Shown: positions 33,053-43,938, counted from the first letter of the stretch. The stretch: DNA of 64,000 nt from Lycium barbarum (GCF_019175385.1 NC_083339.1:109725601-109789600); one strand, 5' to 3'. Program-made: numbers and translations. The notes: generated by a model not told the origin, from the letters alone.

Positions 33053-33919
33053 GGAAATCACTAATTAATTACTTAGTGGAGGGATATTATTAATAAATAG
33101 TAAAGAAGTTCAACAAGAAAAATAAAGAAACAACAGCTAAAGCAACTGGACCGGGTAAGGTCCAGCCCAAAAACAACAACAAAAAGTATCAGCCGACCAT
33201 CTCCTTCCCTTTCTACTCAATTAGGAAATTTTTAGAGAGGGTGTCTTCACTGAAGTGAACCTACTGCACATCCACCATAGTTGAAAGATCTAGCTCTCCG
33301 ATATGGATCTACGTTATCTTCGCACCTCCAAGCTCTCACTGATGCAGCAAACCCATATCCGAGGAGTTAAAGCTCAGATAAACCAAATCTTCGTCCTTCA
33401 GGTAAAATGTGCTCCCCAATCTTTGCTTTTCCTTCATATGAGTAAAGAACGATTGCTATTCCGCTTTTAGCTAGGGGTAACTCTGATTTATTGAAAAAAC
33501 CACTAATATGCTGCCTGAGTGTATCCATGTGTGTACCGTGTTAATTGTTGTTGTTGCACTCTTTCATCTTCTCAATAGTCCCAAGCTGGTATTAGTTGAT
33601 CCACAGTCCTCAAATTAGAGAAAATATAGACAATTAACTCGATAATTTAACTAGATAACGTTTTACACTTGCTACGACTAAGTATCCTCTTTTAACCCTG
33701 AAAGGGTGAATTTCAGATTCTAAGCAATAGCATTCATAGTGTATAACGTACCCAGAAAAATACAGAGTAAATTACCTCATTATTGATTTTTTGACCAACA
33801 AATTGCTCCTGAAATGACTGTAACTTTGACTCTGTTTCACACTTATTAACTCAGCTTCAATGGAATGAGCTAAAGCTAATACCACCATTAAAAGCTTTGT
33901 CAATATTTGTGTCACAAAG
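33053..33919 (-). other. LINE 3' region (3' UTR or transduced segment)
   Basis: About 870 bp between the RNase H end and the poly-A tail, long for a LINE 3' UTR. It contains an exon-like stretch on the opposite strand (33303-33399). No other domain was seen. Confidence 0.5.
33303..33399 (+). other. Exon-like open stretch with splice-donor consensus, antisense to the LINE
   Basis: An ATG at 33303 opens a frame (MDLRYLRTSKLSLMQQ..., ending QIFVLQ) that stays open for 32 codons up to CTTCAG|GTAAAATG, a good 5' splice-site consensus at 33399/33400. Upstream is pyrimidine-rich, 5'-UTR-like sequence, and downstream is T-rich, intron-like sequence. The protein is not recognised. It could be a gene 5' end picked up by LINE read-through, or chance. 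Confidence 0.3.
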
Positions 33920-34678
33920 TCAAGGTTCACCAATATGTTCTGCAATTTTAGCATTCCTGATCCTGAGATTAGGGACTTGACGTTTGTCCAGATTTAAAAT
34001 CTTCCTTCCTGTACTAGGTAATTCCGCAAATGAGCTAAAGCTTTGTGTACTTGCAAAATCAAAAGCTAGGTTAATTAAAAAGCCTGCCAGTGTGTTCCCC
34101 TCTATGTATACATGTTGTATGATCACATTAAACTCAACCTTCATTTTTCTAATTCTTTCCATCTCTGTGATGACACACCATGGTATCTCCCATACACCAT
34201 CAACCACATTCTTCATTAGTAAAGAGTCTGTTTCCAAGATCAATGGGTGTAGTTCCTGAGTTACACAATACAACAACCCTTTCATCATAGCTCTTGCCTC
34301 AGCAAAAACATTAGAGTTAATCCCCAGTTCCTTACATTCTGCATAAATCAAATTCCCCTGCCAATCTTTCACACAAAAACCATAAGAACTAGGCCTAGGA
34401 TTACCCTTAGATGCCCCATCAATATTGCAGTTGTACCACCTCTAATCAGGCAATCTCCAGTAAACAGTCTTAGTTATTCGAATAGGCTTATATCCTTCTA
34501 AAAACGCCGCCAGTTCAGGCCAAAGAAAAGGAACATTTTTCAACCATGGATATTTGGTTTTTGTTAGATAGAACAAGTTCCTACTCACCTCATGTACTAC
34601 TTTATTAAGGCTCACCTTTCCTCCATGTTTAATAGTGTTCCTTCTCTTCCACAACTCCCATGTGATCATAGCAGGCAC
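33920..34678 (-). pseudogene. LINE RNase H domain (RVT_3 type) and preceding linker
   Basis: A 150-codon open stretch (34372-33920) reads LGINSNVFAEARAMMKGL, then LILETDSLLMKNVV, then QHVYIEGNTLAGFL, the plant LINE RNase H order with the Glu and central Asp present. The final D-x-A-D-like element is degenerate (NTLAGF). The upstream frame 34678-34442 (ITWELWKRRNTIKHGG) is the end of zf-RVT. The domain degrades the RNA strand during cDNA synthesis. Confidence 0.85.
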
Positions 34679-34720
34679 TGCATGTAAAATAGGCTTGAAC
34701 TTTTCTGCACACTCAATCTT

Positions 34721-35768
34721 TCACCAAGTTCTGATAACCTGATTAATCAGAACAAAATTTATTTGAATACCCGCTGCTTGCCTAAACACATTCCACACCT
34801 CTGAAGCAAATTGACTAGTTAAGAAAAGATGTTGAATATCCTTCTGTTTTGGAATAGCACAACAATAACACCTTGAAACCACAGGAATCCTTATCCTCCT
34901 TAATGTATCATCTGTAGGTAGGATAGATTTCCAAAGCCTCCACAGAAAGAATGAAATTTTGAATGGCACACCCTTAATCCATAAATGTTTAAAGTATGCT
35001 ACTTCCTGCTTCCTCTGCCTCAATATGTTCCATGCACTATTTACAGTAAATGTTCCTATGCTATTAGGCCTCCACCAAGGTCTATCCCAGTTTCCTTCCA
35101 ACTCCTCTATATGGATTTCTGCCCTGATGTGCTCCCCTATGTCTGTTGGAATGTATTGACTAAGCAAATGGTCTTTCCAACCACCTTTCTCTATAAGTTC
35201 TGCCACATCTTGTAAATCTTCATTTAAGGGGAAATCAATAGGAACTACATAAAGTAGAGCACCCAATTTGGTCCAATTCTCATACCATACATTAGTAGTA
35301 CCTCTCTTAATCTGCCACCAGATCTCATGCTCCATTTCTTCTCTGACTTGGAGCATTTTCTTCCAAACTTGAGTCCCCCCTTTCCATTGAACCAATGTAG
35401 GAATTTCTTTTTTGCAATACTTATTCCACATGTAGTTTGCCCATAAAGAAGATGTGGTTCTAAATCTCCACCATAATTTAGCTAATAAGGCATTAGATAC
35501 ATAAAAAAGAGATTTAAATCCTAATCCACCTTCCAATGTAGGAACGCATACATCCTTTCAAGCAAATCCAGTGTTTACTCCTTCCTTATTCCTTGTTACT
35601 CCAAAAGAATCTAGCAAAGATCCTATGTAGCTCATTAATTACACATTTAGGGGGTGCAATCACTGCAAGGAGATGAATTGGCATGCTTTGAAGTACACTA
35701 CTGATTAGTACAACTTTTCCTCCAAAAGATTGTAACTTTCCTTTCCAAGAGTGTAGTTTTCCTTTCAC
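34721..35768 (-). pseudogene. LINE RT thumb and zf-RVT domain
   Basis: A 271-codon open stretch (35536-34721) reads EGGLGFKSLFYVSNALLAK, then GTFTVNSAWNIL, then FKISFFLWRLWKSILPTDD, then SRCYCC, the zf-RVT zinc site. It is preceded by WKGKLQSFGGKVVLISS and ARFFWSNK (35768-35586). One stop lies between the two. Confidence 0.88.
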
Positions 35769-37022
35769 TTTCTTGAAAGATCAGCATAATAAATTTTCTT
35801 TTTCCTGGAATGGCAAATAGGACACCCTAGATAAGTGAATGGAAATTGCCCCTTAGTAAAACCAGCGATGTCCTCCACTGACTGAAACAGACTGCTGCCC
35901 ACCTCAGAGTACATATAAAATGAACTCTTGGAATTATTGATTAGCTGCCCAGAAGTTTGTTCATATTTTTTCAATCTGTTCATATTTCTTCAATATCTGT
36001 ATGATTCTCCCTACAGATTAAGGATCAACAGAAGCAAAAATAATAAGAATCAGCAGAAGAAAAATAATTGTATCATCAGCATAGGCTAGGTGATTTAGAG
36101 GACTAGTCCACTTTGGCATCCCATACCCAATATACTTATCATCATCAAATAAACCATTTAGTGCCCTTGAAAGTACCTCTACTAAGAGTAGAAATAAAGC
36201 AGGGGAGAGAGGATCCCCTTGTTTCACTCCTCTAGAAGAATGACAAAATCCAGTAGCTTGTCCATTTAGTAGCATAGAATACCAATTGTTCTCTATCAAC
36301 CTCCTGATAAGAATGATAAGATGCTCTGAAAAACCCATCTTTCTTAACACATGCATTAAATACTTTCAAGAAACTCTGTCATAAGCCTTAGCCATATCCA
36401 ATTTGATAATCACATTTGCAGGTTTTCCCCTTATCCTAATATTTGAGACTATCTCCTGAGTGAGCACTATATTCTCAAATATACTCCTCCTTTTAATAAA
36501 CCTTGATTAATTTGAAGAAATCAATAAAGGTATAATGCTTTCCAATTTGCCATGCAAGACCCTTGAAATCACCTTATTAATGAAATTAGATAAACTGATA
36601 GGTTTCATATCTGAAAATGTTTGCACAGATTGTTTCTTAGGAATTAGAACCAGATTTGTATGAGTAATGGATTTAGAAAGCTCTTTACCATCAAAGAAAG
36701 CCAAAACTACAGCATGGACATCATTTCCTGCAATATCCCAACATCGCTAATAAAATAAGCTTGTGAAACCATCTGGTCCACCAGCACTGTCCCCCCTCAA
36801 AGCAAACACTGCCCCTTTGACCTCCTTTTTAGTTGGATTAGAACACAAAGCCACATTTAGTTCATGTGATACCATTGCTGGGACATGTTGAAGGATTTCA
36901 AAATCTTCAGTATCACCCTCTTGCTTGAACTGATTACTGAAAAACTTCTCTGCTTCCTCTGAGATCTGTTCCACTGAATCCAGCCACACCCCATTATTAT
37001 TCTGAATTGTCTTCAACTGCAA
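35765..37022 (-). pseudogene. LINE reverse transcriptase
   Basis: Motifs in order on the minus strand: GDSAGGPDGFTSLF (about 36790), ITHTNLVLIPKK (about 36660), MKPISLSNFINKVISR (about 36600), AKAYDRVS (about 36390), GVKQGDPLSPALF (about 36210), the intact LAYADDTIIF catalytic box (about 36080), and SKSSFYMYSEVGSSL and FPFTYLGCPI (about 35930-35820). Stops occur near 36500 and 36360, and a short repeat shift lies near 36020. Confidence 0.88.
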
Positions 37023-37353
37023 TTTTTTCCTTTTTACATTAACATGATTATGGAAAAAATTGGTGTTTCTGTCTCCTTCAATGAACCAAGTAATACCTGC
37101 TTTCTGTTTCCAATACTGCTCTTTAATAATTAGATACTTTTTTAGCTCAACTTGTTCCTTTGAAGAACAATTCTATTGATAATGCTAGGATCTTCTTCAA
37201 ACAATTGTTCCTTCACCTTAACCACCTCTTCCCTGATAGATAATTGCTTAAAAATATTCCCATAAGTCTCTCTGCTCCATTTAGATAAACCCTTTTAAGA
37301 TTCTTTAATCTCTGTTTAAATGCCAAGAAAGGTGTCCCCACAAATTCTGTCTG

Positions 37354-38136
37354 CTAATGTTGCTTAACCACCTCCTTGAAAGACTCATGTTGAATCCAGA
37401 AATTCAAAAACCTAAAAGGTTTCTTCAGATTGATAGCAGTTTCTCCACAAGATAATAATAGAGGGGAATGATCAGACCCTGTTCTGGTCAAATATTCCAC
37501 TTCTATTTGGGGAAATACTTTATGAAAATGGGAATCTACCATGATTCTGTCCAACCTTTTGAAAATACAGTCCTCTGCTACTCTACCATTCTAACAAGTG
37601 TATGGAATCCCTTTAAACCCCATGTCAAATAAGTCACAAGAATTTACACAAAAAGCAAAATCTTCAATTTCATTCGGAGTTACAGGTGCACCCCCAAGTT
37701 TCTCCTCATCTGATAATATAACATTAAAATCTCCTTCAATCATCCATGGCATGTTCATAGAACTTGAAATGTGATACATGTCCTCCCACAATGCTTGCCT
37801 CTCTCCCTCATCACACTTTGCATAGACAAAAGAAACTATGATATCTTTCTGTATGTCTTGGTGATTGATCTTCAAGGTGATTTGCTGTTCTGCATCCATT
37901 AAGACTTGCCATTGTACTGTAGCCTCCACAAAAACCCAAATTTTACCATTCTTATTAGCAATAGCAGTCTCCATGCCAAGTCTTCTTTTATATTTTTGCA
38001 AATGTCTACAATTCTGAAAAGGTTCCAATAGAGCAACTATGAAATATTTATGTTGATTTTGTAAGTTGATGAGCCCCTGAAAATCCTGTTGAGTGTTAAC
38101 AGACCTAATGTTCCAAATTAGAGCTTTAATCATCAT
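37354..38136 (-). pseudogene. LINE EEP endonuclease (ORF2 start)
   Basis: It starts at ATG 38136 with MIKALIWNIRSVNTQ, then IVALLEPF (catalytic Glu), MIEGDFNVILSDEEK and FKRLDRIMVDSHF, and ends with RTGSDHSPLLL, so all the usual EEP motifs are present. A single stop at 37591 separates the two open stretches. The region 37023-37353 links to RT and is broken by shifts. The enzyme nicks AT-rich target DNA to prime insertion. Confidence 0.88.
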
Positions 38137-38149
38137 TTAACTTTTGAAG

Positions 38150-40407
38150 AAGCAGTCCTTTTTGAAGTTCTCTTGGTTTGAATAATCTCCTGAACTTTAT
38201 GTTTCTTTCCACTCTTAACTAGAGCCTTTGGTGATAAACCAACTTCTCTAGCTACTTTGTGAATGTTGTTGGTTCTGTCTTCCATTCCTGTATCTTCCTC
38301 TACTTGCTGAATCCCTTCTGAAACTTCTTGAATTTCAGTTTGAGATGCTTTGTGTGATACAATATCCTGAAGACTGGCATTAGGATGTGGAATCTTGTAC
38401 TATATTGCTAACTAACTCTGATTATTGATTACAGGCACTTGGTTCTCCTTTTCAACATGCTCCAGCAAATCTAATGAAGAACTATCAGCACCCTTCTTGT
38501 TTAAATCAATTAACATGTGCTCTTGTTCTTGACTGACTTCTACAAATTCGAGTTTGGTAGAATCTGTGCCTGCTTCTTTAATTATTGTATCTGTAATGAT
38601 TTCATCATGATTGCTCTGCCGATGGTTAAACTCAGCCCCATTAACTGCATCTGCTTATGCACAGTTATTGTATATCCATGGATCCCCACCTGGTGGTTTC
38701 CTCTCAATTATATTATTTCTCCCATTACTAACTCTTGATTGTGGTCCCCAGAATGATCCTTTTTGCTATCTGATTCCTTTGAAAAGGATGCACAAGTGGA
38801 ACTCTCTTTTGTAGCTTCCTTTCTATTCTGAGCATTGTTGTTCCCTATCTTTATCATCTTTTCTAAGGGTAATTATTTTTGTTGTTTGGAGGAATCTCCA
38901 TGTGAAGTGCTTTCCTCTGTCTGCACCTCCTCTGTATCCTCAGTCTTCTCCTCAGTACCCACGGGCTCTTCCACCCTATCCCCCCCATTTGGTCTGCTTC
39001 TCCCCTTCACCTGACACAGTTTCACTTGTGCCTTTTTTCCTGTTGTTGGACTTCTTCACTTCCAGTTGTTATGCCTTTTTCTTGTCATTGCACTTCTTCA
39101 CTGATGTTTGCACTATCTATTTTTCCAAAATCTACATTTGTGTTGTTGCCCCTAGCTTCCTCCTCTAATCCTTCATTATTTGGTGACTGTTCTTCCTTGT
39201 CCTCATCATCCCTTTCAGCAGTCAAAGCATCAAACTTATTTTGAGTTTGAATGGGAGGACTTGTTTGACTTTCAAAAATAGCAGGCTCTTTCCCTTTTTA
39301 TGTCTCCTCGGTATTTATTCTATTATCCTTTATAGCATTCCAGTTCTGCCAATTTCCAACTATTTTTCCACTTTTCAAAATCTTAACAAGATAATTTTTT
39401 TTGTTTCCTTGATGATGATTCTCTATTTTATCTGTAACTTTTGTGCTAACTGCTCCCTCAGACTTGTTCCTCTCTGTTGAAACTTCTTCCTTGTGTTCAT
39501 TTGCACTTCCTTTATCTTTCCCCTCCTTCTCCAACCTTAAATCTAGGTTTAAAATTTTGCATTCTTTCTTATCATGGCCTTGCAGTCTACATTCAAAATA
39601 GTATTTACGCATATGATCATACCTAATAGTCACTGGTACAATTCTCTCCTTTCTAGTATATTCATTTACTATAATCATTTGAACAGACTTGGGTAAATCA
39701 TCATTTAGATCAACAAGAACCTTTACCCTAGCACAACTAGGGCGATTTTTGTTAATAGTTGCCATATCCAGGTGTAATGGCTTACCAACAGCTGAGGCCA
39801 GAGAAACAAATGACTCCTTTACAAAATATGTGGGTAGTAAATAGGGGAAAGAAATCCATGCCATAACTTTTGTAGTTTCTTCGTCAATTGTAAAGTTAGG
39901 ATCATATATTAAAGGCCTCACTTGATAGTAATAGCCATCTTTCGAATTGATAAAATATGACCCTTTAGATGTAAGATTTATGAAATCCTCCATGGATGAG
40001 AGTCGTATAAAAACATGTCGAGATCTAAAAACTCCAACCCTGCAATCGCCCTTAATGCCAAACTGCAATGGTATTGCAGTTCTTAATTCTTCAATTTTTG
40101 GCCATCCATATGAAAATTTTCCAACAACAGTATACTGCAACTCTTTAATAGCATTCATCCTCTCAACTTCCTTCTCTGTCCATTGTACTCTCGGAATCCC
40201 ATTAAAATATGTAACCGGCTTTTGTTCAATGGGATCAACTTTAATAGTACGTTGCATAAGATCTTTCAATAGCACTGGGGACTTATCTTGGATAGTTGGT
40301 GGTGGAGTAGTGTTCTGAGCATTCAACAAAGGAAACTCTAAAGTGGAAGCTATAGTCAGTGGCTGACCAGACCCCGGAGGAGGCTGGCCGCCTGCCATGT
40401 TGGTCAT
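38150..40407 (-). pseudogene. LINE ORF1: DUF4283 and CCHC-type zinc knuckle protein
   Basis: The start codon at 40407 opens 369 codons to a stop at 39298. The N-terminus is Gly/Pro-rich ([13 protein letters not shown]). The DUF4283 part includes [31 protein letters not shown], and [17 protein letters not shown] with KPLHLDMAT. The knuckle reads [15 protein letters not shown], with Tyr in place of the first Cys. After the stop the same frame stays mostly open with an acidic tail (NKFDALTAERDDEDKEEQ). The protein would bind the LINE RNA. Confidence 0.85.
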
Positions 40408-40508
40408 ATCAACGACAAATTTGCTAGGGTTAGGGTTTATTGTGAATGGGAGTATATGGTCTTTCTATTATTAAGATTTATTGTCCTCTTACTGTAAATT
40501 CTCAAACT

Positions 40509-41110
40509 AAAAATCTTAATAAGTCAAAAGTTTTTCTAATTGTTTATCCTAATCTCATAATTTTTTCCCCTTGTTGTTTACGGAGTAACAGATACTAAGC
40601 AAAGTGCAAAGTGCAAACTACTAAGCAAAGAGTTTTGTCCTCCAATTCTTACTATGCTTCCATGGTTGCATTTTCCTTCTTTATGCTTTATTTTCTTCAA
40701 GATTGTTTTAGCATTCTTCAATTTATCTTTTTTATATATACATATATAATTTCTTTTGGTATCACTCTAGCTTAGATAATGTTGTGAAGACTCTATTCTG
40801 GCTATTGTATTATAATGAATATTAATTTTTTATCTAGTTTTAGGTTTTAAAAGAATAACTTTATATTATTGTCATTTTTATGTTTCAAATTATTAAAATA
40901 GGATATTATTTTTTACAACTCTAATTATGCTTCATCATAGTCATGTTATTGGTGTCATGCATTTTTACATCCTTCACCTTTTCAAGATTCTTTTTGATGG
41001 TTCGTGCGCATAGTTTAGCATGTTAATAATAACTAATTTTATTATTATTTTATAATTTTAATGTATTTTTTATTTATATATTTATTTTGTTAATTTATAA
41101 AATATTAAAT
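40509..41110. other. AT-rich interior of the hAT-like element, right part
   Basis: No open frames and very AT-rich near 41020-41115. It lies between the LINE target duplication and the GGCG-rich right subterminal repeats of the hAT-like element. Confidence 0.5.
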
Positions 41111-41199
41111 AATTAAATATCCATGGGGCTTATGCCCCGTGCCTCTGGGCTTACGCCTTGCCGAGACATACATAAAACGCCTCGCCTTTTAAAACACTG

Positions 41200-41312
41200 C
41201 TTACGAACAACTGGCTGACCTTTCACCAAAGCCATGACATGTTTACGTCATTAGTTTCGTCTCTCCAAATTGTCGTTTAGTGATAATCCGCACGAATTTG
41301 AGGAAGGATATA
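41200..41312 (+). pseudogene. Copia RNase H end and polypurine tract
   Basis: The frame resumes with QLADLSPK and ends about 30 codons later. GAGGAAGGATA at 41300-41310, just before the 3' LTR, is the likely polypurine tract for plus-strand priming. Confidence 0.75.
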
Positions 41313-41586
41313 TGTTAGCCTATGGGCTTAGTAGTGGCTTGTGATTAGCTGATAGATTGCTGATAATTAGCTAATAAATAGAATCAATTAAGTACATGTG
41401 TATAACAATTGTAATTAGCTGATAGATTTTTGATAATTAGCTGATAGATAGAATCAATTAAGTAGCAGTATTGTAGGCATAATTAGCTAGGGTTGAGTAA
41501 CCATAAGTTGTATAAATGTACTATCTATTCCATTGTGAAGATTATTCAGAAAGTGTGAAATAAAACATCACTTTACAATTCTATCA
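41313..41586 (+). mobile_element. 3' LTR of Copia element
   Basis: It starts TGTTAGCCTATGGGC and ends TTACAATTCTATCA. It matches 28369-28640 with substitutions and short indels and is flanked by aatat on the right. Confidence 0.88.
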
Positions 41587-41672
41587 AATATTTCTTATAG
41601 AATAATGTTCTTCTAAATTAAAGTTGATAAGATCTTACCTAGGGCCAACAATGTGTCAAGAGAGATTGAATA

Positions 41673-41674
<2 letters not shown>

Positions 41675-41722
<48 letters not shown>
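41675..41722. repeat. (AT)n microsatellite
   Basis: About 24 uninterrupted AT units. The open frame running through it (Ile-Tyr repeats) is an artefact. Confidence 0.98.
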
Positions 41723-41724
<2 letters not shown>

Positions 41725-41764
41725 TCAATTAACTTTTTCTCAAAATAAATCAATTATAAGAAAA

Positions 41765-41833
41765 ATTAATCATAACTTTGTATCTCAAAAAGTTAGGAAA
41801 ATAGACTTCAAATAAAAAGGTTTGGAAGTTTTT
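41765..41833. repeat. 69-bp direct repeat, left copy
   Basis: The sequence from AAATTAATCATAACTTTG to GGTTTGGAAGTTT is repeated without visible differences at 42399-42467. The two copies bracket the coding fragment and MITE described next. Confidence 0.9.
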
Positions 41834-41952
41834 TGTTTTCAAAAAAAAAATAAAAATTAAGGCCACTCATGAAGACTAGACTTTAGGCCACTAACAATTT
41901 TGAACCGCCCCTGCTTCCAGTGTGAACCTCTGTTACCACCAAGTTACTTCCT

Positions 41953-42396
41953 TTAAACCTCTATAACCAAAGCTTCACCAGTAACACCTTCTAAAAGCCC
42001 ATCAACCCATGCATGTAAACTCACAGCTGAAAATTTCATCTCATTGGAAATAACCATGAAACCTACATAGATCCACACCACTCCAGTGGCGGAGTCATGA
42101 CTTTTACTAGGGGGGTTCAAAAATATATTGAAGTAAATATACGAAGAAGCGAAGGGAGTTCAACATCTACTATATATATATATATATATATATAAAGTAA
42201 TTTTAACCTTATATATATAGTATAATTTTTCGCCGAAGGGAGTTCAGATGAACCCCCTTAGCCCTTAGTAGCTCCGCCCCTGCACCACTCCATTTTCCTT
42301 GAAACATAATTCTCGACCATCACGCTGAGGGCTTCTGCTCAATTGATTCACAGTTAAAAATTTCTGCCAAGTTTGTTCGAGGTTGTGGTTCAAATT
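41953..42396 (-). pseudogene. Host-like C-terminal coding fragment, split by a hAT MITE
   Basis: On the minus strand one frame is open from 42396 to a TAA at 41953-41955 once the MITE and one copy of its 8-bp duplication are disregarded. That is about 80 codons, including QKFLTVNQLS, RELCFKENGVVW, MKFSAVSLHAWV and a C-terminal GEALVIEV. Composition and length look like a real exon. I do not recognise the family and no transposon motif is present. The upstream part is lost at the 69-bp repeat. It could be a captured gene fragment or the last exon of a broken gene. Confidence 0.5.
42084..42282. mobile_element. hAT-type MITE
   Basis: Termini CAGTGGCGGAGTC and GCTCCGCCCCTG are inverted, and the flanking octamers are identical, caccactc (42076-42083 and 42283-42290). 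Inside are a short (TA)n and GCCGAAGGGAGTTCA. It is 199 bp and non-coding. It is of the same family as 26620-26789 and inserted into the coding fragment above. Confidence 0.92.
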
Positions 42397-42398
42397 TC

Positions 42399-42467
42399 AA
42401 ATTAATCATAACTTTGTATCTCAAAAAGTTAGGAAAATAGACTTCAAATAAAAAGGTTTGGAAGTTT
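42399..42467. repeat. 69-bp direct repeat, right copy
   Basis: It is identical by eye to 41765-41833, after which the two flanks diverge (GTTTTTTG versus GTTTAGTTTG). Confidence 0.9.
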
Positions 42468-42479
42468 AGTTTGTTTTGT

Positions 42480-42880
42480 TGAACGTCATGATATAGCTAC
42501 CTCCATATGTAAGTAATAGATTTTTTGAGATTGAGCTTTACTCAATCAGAAAAATAATCTACATCTTTATAACCAATTAGTGGTGAACCGTATTCACATG
42601 AATAAACAAACCCTTATGGGTTGTTCCTCGAAAGCATCTGAATATATGTTTAATATACAATTTCAATGTCTTGATACTAAATTTTGCTAATAAGATTTAC
42701 TGAGAAAGCTATATCTGATGGGTATTATTGGCCTAACGTCCCAATCGTACTATGATATGGTATTTTAGCACCAAAAAACTTTTCAACATTTTCATGTGGA
42801 CGAAATAACTCTTTACCTATATGAAGCAATCTCATAATTGCTTTATCCCAGTAAAATCGTTTCATTTTTTTTTACAATGT
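42480..42880 (-). pseudogene. Fragment of Copia pol (RT end / RNase H start)
   Basis: On the minus strand the frames read LFRPHENVEKF, then IPYHSTIG, then YPSDIAFSVNLI, then LIGYKDVDYFSD and YIWR, the order of the plant Copia RT-RNase H junction (normally TRPDIAFSVNLLA...SDP.KA.SQT). Stops and shifts abound. No LTRs adjoin it, so it is a truncated relic of a different Copia from the one at 28369. Confidence 0.7.
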
Positions 42881-43316
42881 CTTGATTTAGTCACTCATAG
42901 AAAACAAGAGGGAGGGAGGAGGATAAATTGAGTCGTTACATATTTTCGTGTTTGGTCAAATTTTACGACCCCAGTATACTACTAAAGACAACTGGTTTAG
43001 TATCACGTATGAACTGATGGAGGGGATCACTATAAATATAAAGATATTTGCAATGGCCTTCATGGAATATGAGGGTGGACGGTCTTTTGTTAATGTTTGT
43101 TCAGTTGGACTTTGTACATATCATACTGGTTCATTGTTTAGGCCTATAGAAAGCAGATTGTACGTTCTATCTTTTGGTATACTTGGTGGTTGCTGACTTG
43201 CTGAGTGACGGGGGTAGCAATCCCATATTCAACCTTGGCTCCTTGTGGGGTCAGGAGGAGGGAGAGGGTAGTATTACGGCTTTGACAGGTTGTCTAATTG
43301 TATTAATAGAGTGCAC
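42881..43316. other. Unassigned segment left of Gypsy copy F
   Basis: It contains two short overlapping open frames (42948-43196 and 43174-43365) without recognisable domains, the second running into the LTR and so not a gene. Nothing else was recognised. It ends in the gtatg target duplication. Confidence 0.4.
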
Positions 43317-43680
43317 GTATGTGTTACACCTCGAAAAGTTTTCGTGTCACTTGCATTGTAAGTAAACTAACGTAAGCTTGGAGGGGCCATGTAACCCTTA
43401 TAAGGTTAATGAATACTCTTAAGTTTGTCGAAAATTTGAAAAAAAAAAGTTGGAAGAATTTTGAACATAAATTTTTGGTCAACTTTAGAGGGTATATCTC
43501 CGAGTGTATTAGGAGTTTTGAAGTGAAATAATATCCTAAAGTAAATTTCAGGAAGTCTAGTTTCCAACGCAACAAACCGTTCGTCCATACGACATCGAAG
43601 TAGAGAGATATTCGCGTTTTCGCGAGACTACGCAGTCAGCCTCGCTGGGACCCACTATGGCAGTGGCCAACCTTCTTGTA

Positions 43681-43938
43681 TATTAAATACGTTTTAAAGG
43701 CCATTTTATTTCACTTGAAACTTTTTTCATAAGCTTCTAAGACCCTCCCAATTCAGATCATAAAGACCCTAAGCCAAAAAAATAGGGTTTCACCCAAATT
43801 CTATCTCAAAAGTTCCAAGAGAGTAAGAAGAAGCACTCTTAAGGTGTTGGATGCAAGTTGAAGCTTCAGTTCTTGTTGTTGTTGTTGTTGGGTTTAAAGG
43901 ATTCTTAGAGGTGAAGAAAGCTCAGTAAAGGTAAGAAT
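43681..43938 (+). promoter_or_regulatory. Copy F LTR TATA-like box, leader and 5' splice-site-like signal
   Basis: TATTAAAT at 43681-43688 is the best TATA candidate. About 240 bases on lies CAGTAAAG|GTAAGAAT (GT 43931-43932), a strong donor consensus. The 3' LTR has GGTAATA at the same place. With the acceptor-like TTTCAG at 46021-46026 it could define an intron of about 2.1 kb. Confidence 0.45.

Larger units (their letters stand above)
33044..40493 (-). mobile_element. Near full-length L1-type LINE with RNase H domain
   Basis: The minus-strand element is bounded by a perfect 15-bp target duplication GTAAATTCTCAAACT (33029-33043 and 40494-40508), with a poly-A tail seen as a run of T at 33043-33052. 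Order on its own strand: ORF1 (40407 leftwards), then EEP, RT, zf-RVT and RNase H. It is about 7.45 kb, close to the full length of plant L1 elements. A handful of stops and shifts disable it, but long open stretches remain, so it is younger than the LINE at 1-9017. Confidence 0.93.
32823..41199. mobile_element. hAT-like DNA element (non-autonomous) split by a LINE
   Basis: Left end CATTGTTTTGTAAGGC and right end GCCTTTTAAAACACTG are inverted relatives, followed inward by further GGCG-rich inverted words (AAGGCGTA, GGGGCGTAAGCCC versus GGGCTTACGCC). The flanking octamers ctcatgat and cttacgaa could be a decayed 8-bp target duplication (5 of 8), and the Copia frame resumes directly at QLADL. 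Excluding the LINE the element is about 0.9 kb and non-coding. The class is uncertain; Mutator-like is the alternative. Confidence 0.55.
28369..41586 (+). mobile_element. Copia retrotransposon, degenerate, carrying nested hAT-like element and LINE
   Basis: Two short LTRs (28369-28640 and 41313-41586) in direct orientation are flanked by a perfect five-base target duplication aatat (28364-28368 and 41587-41591). The order gag, protease, integrase, RT, RNase H is that of Copia. The internal region is split near the end of RNase H by 8.4 kb of nested elements (32823-41199). Without the inserts the element is about 4.8 kb, normal for Copia. Many stops and shifts make it inactive. Confidence 0.9.

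Noticed and set aside
41624..41815. Small protein with Ile-Tyr repeats
   Set aside because: Translation of an (AT)n microsatellite.
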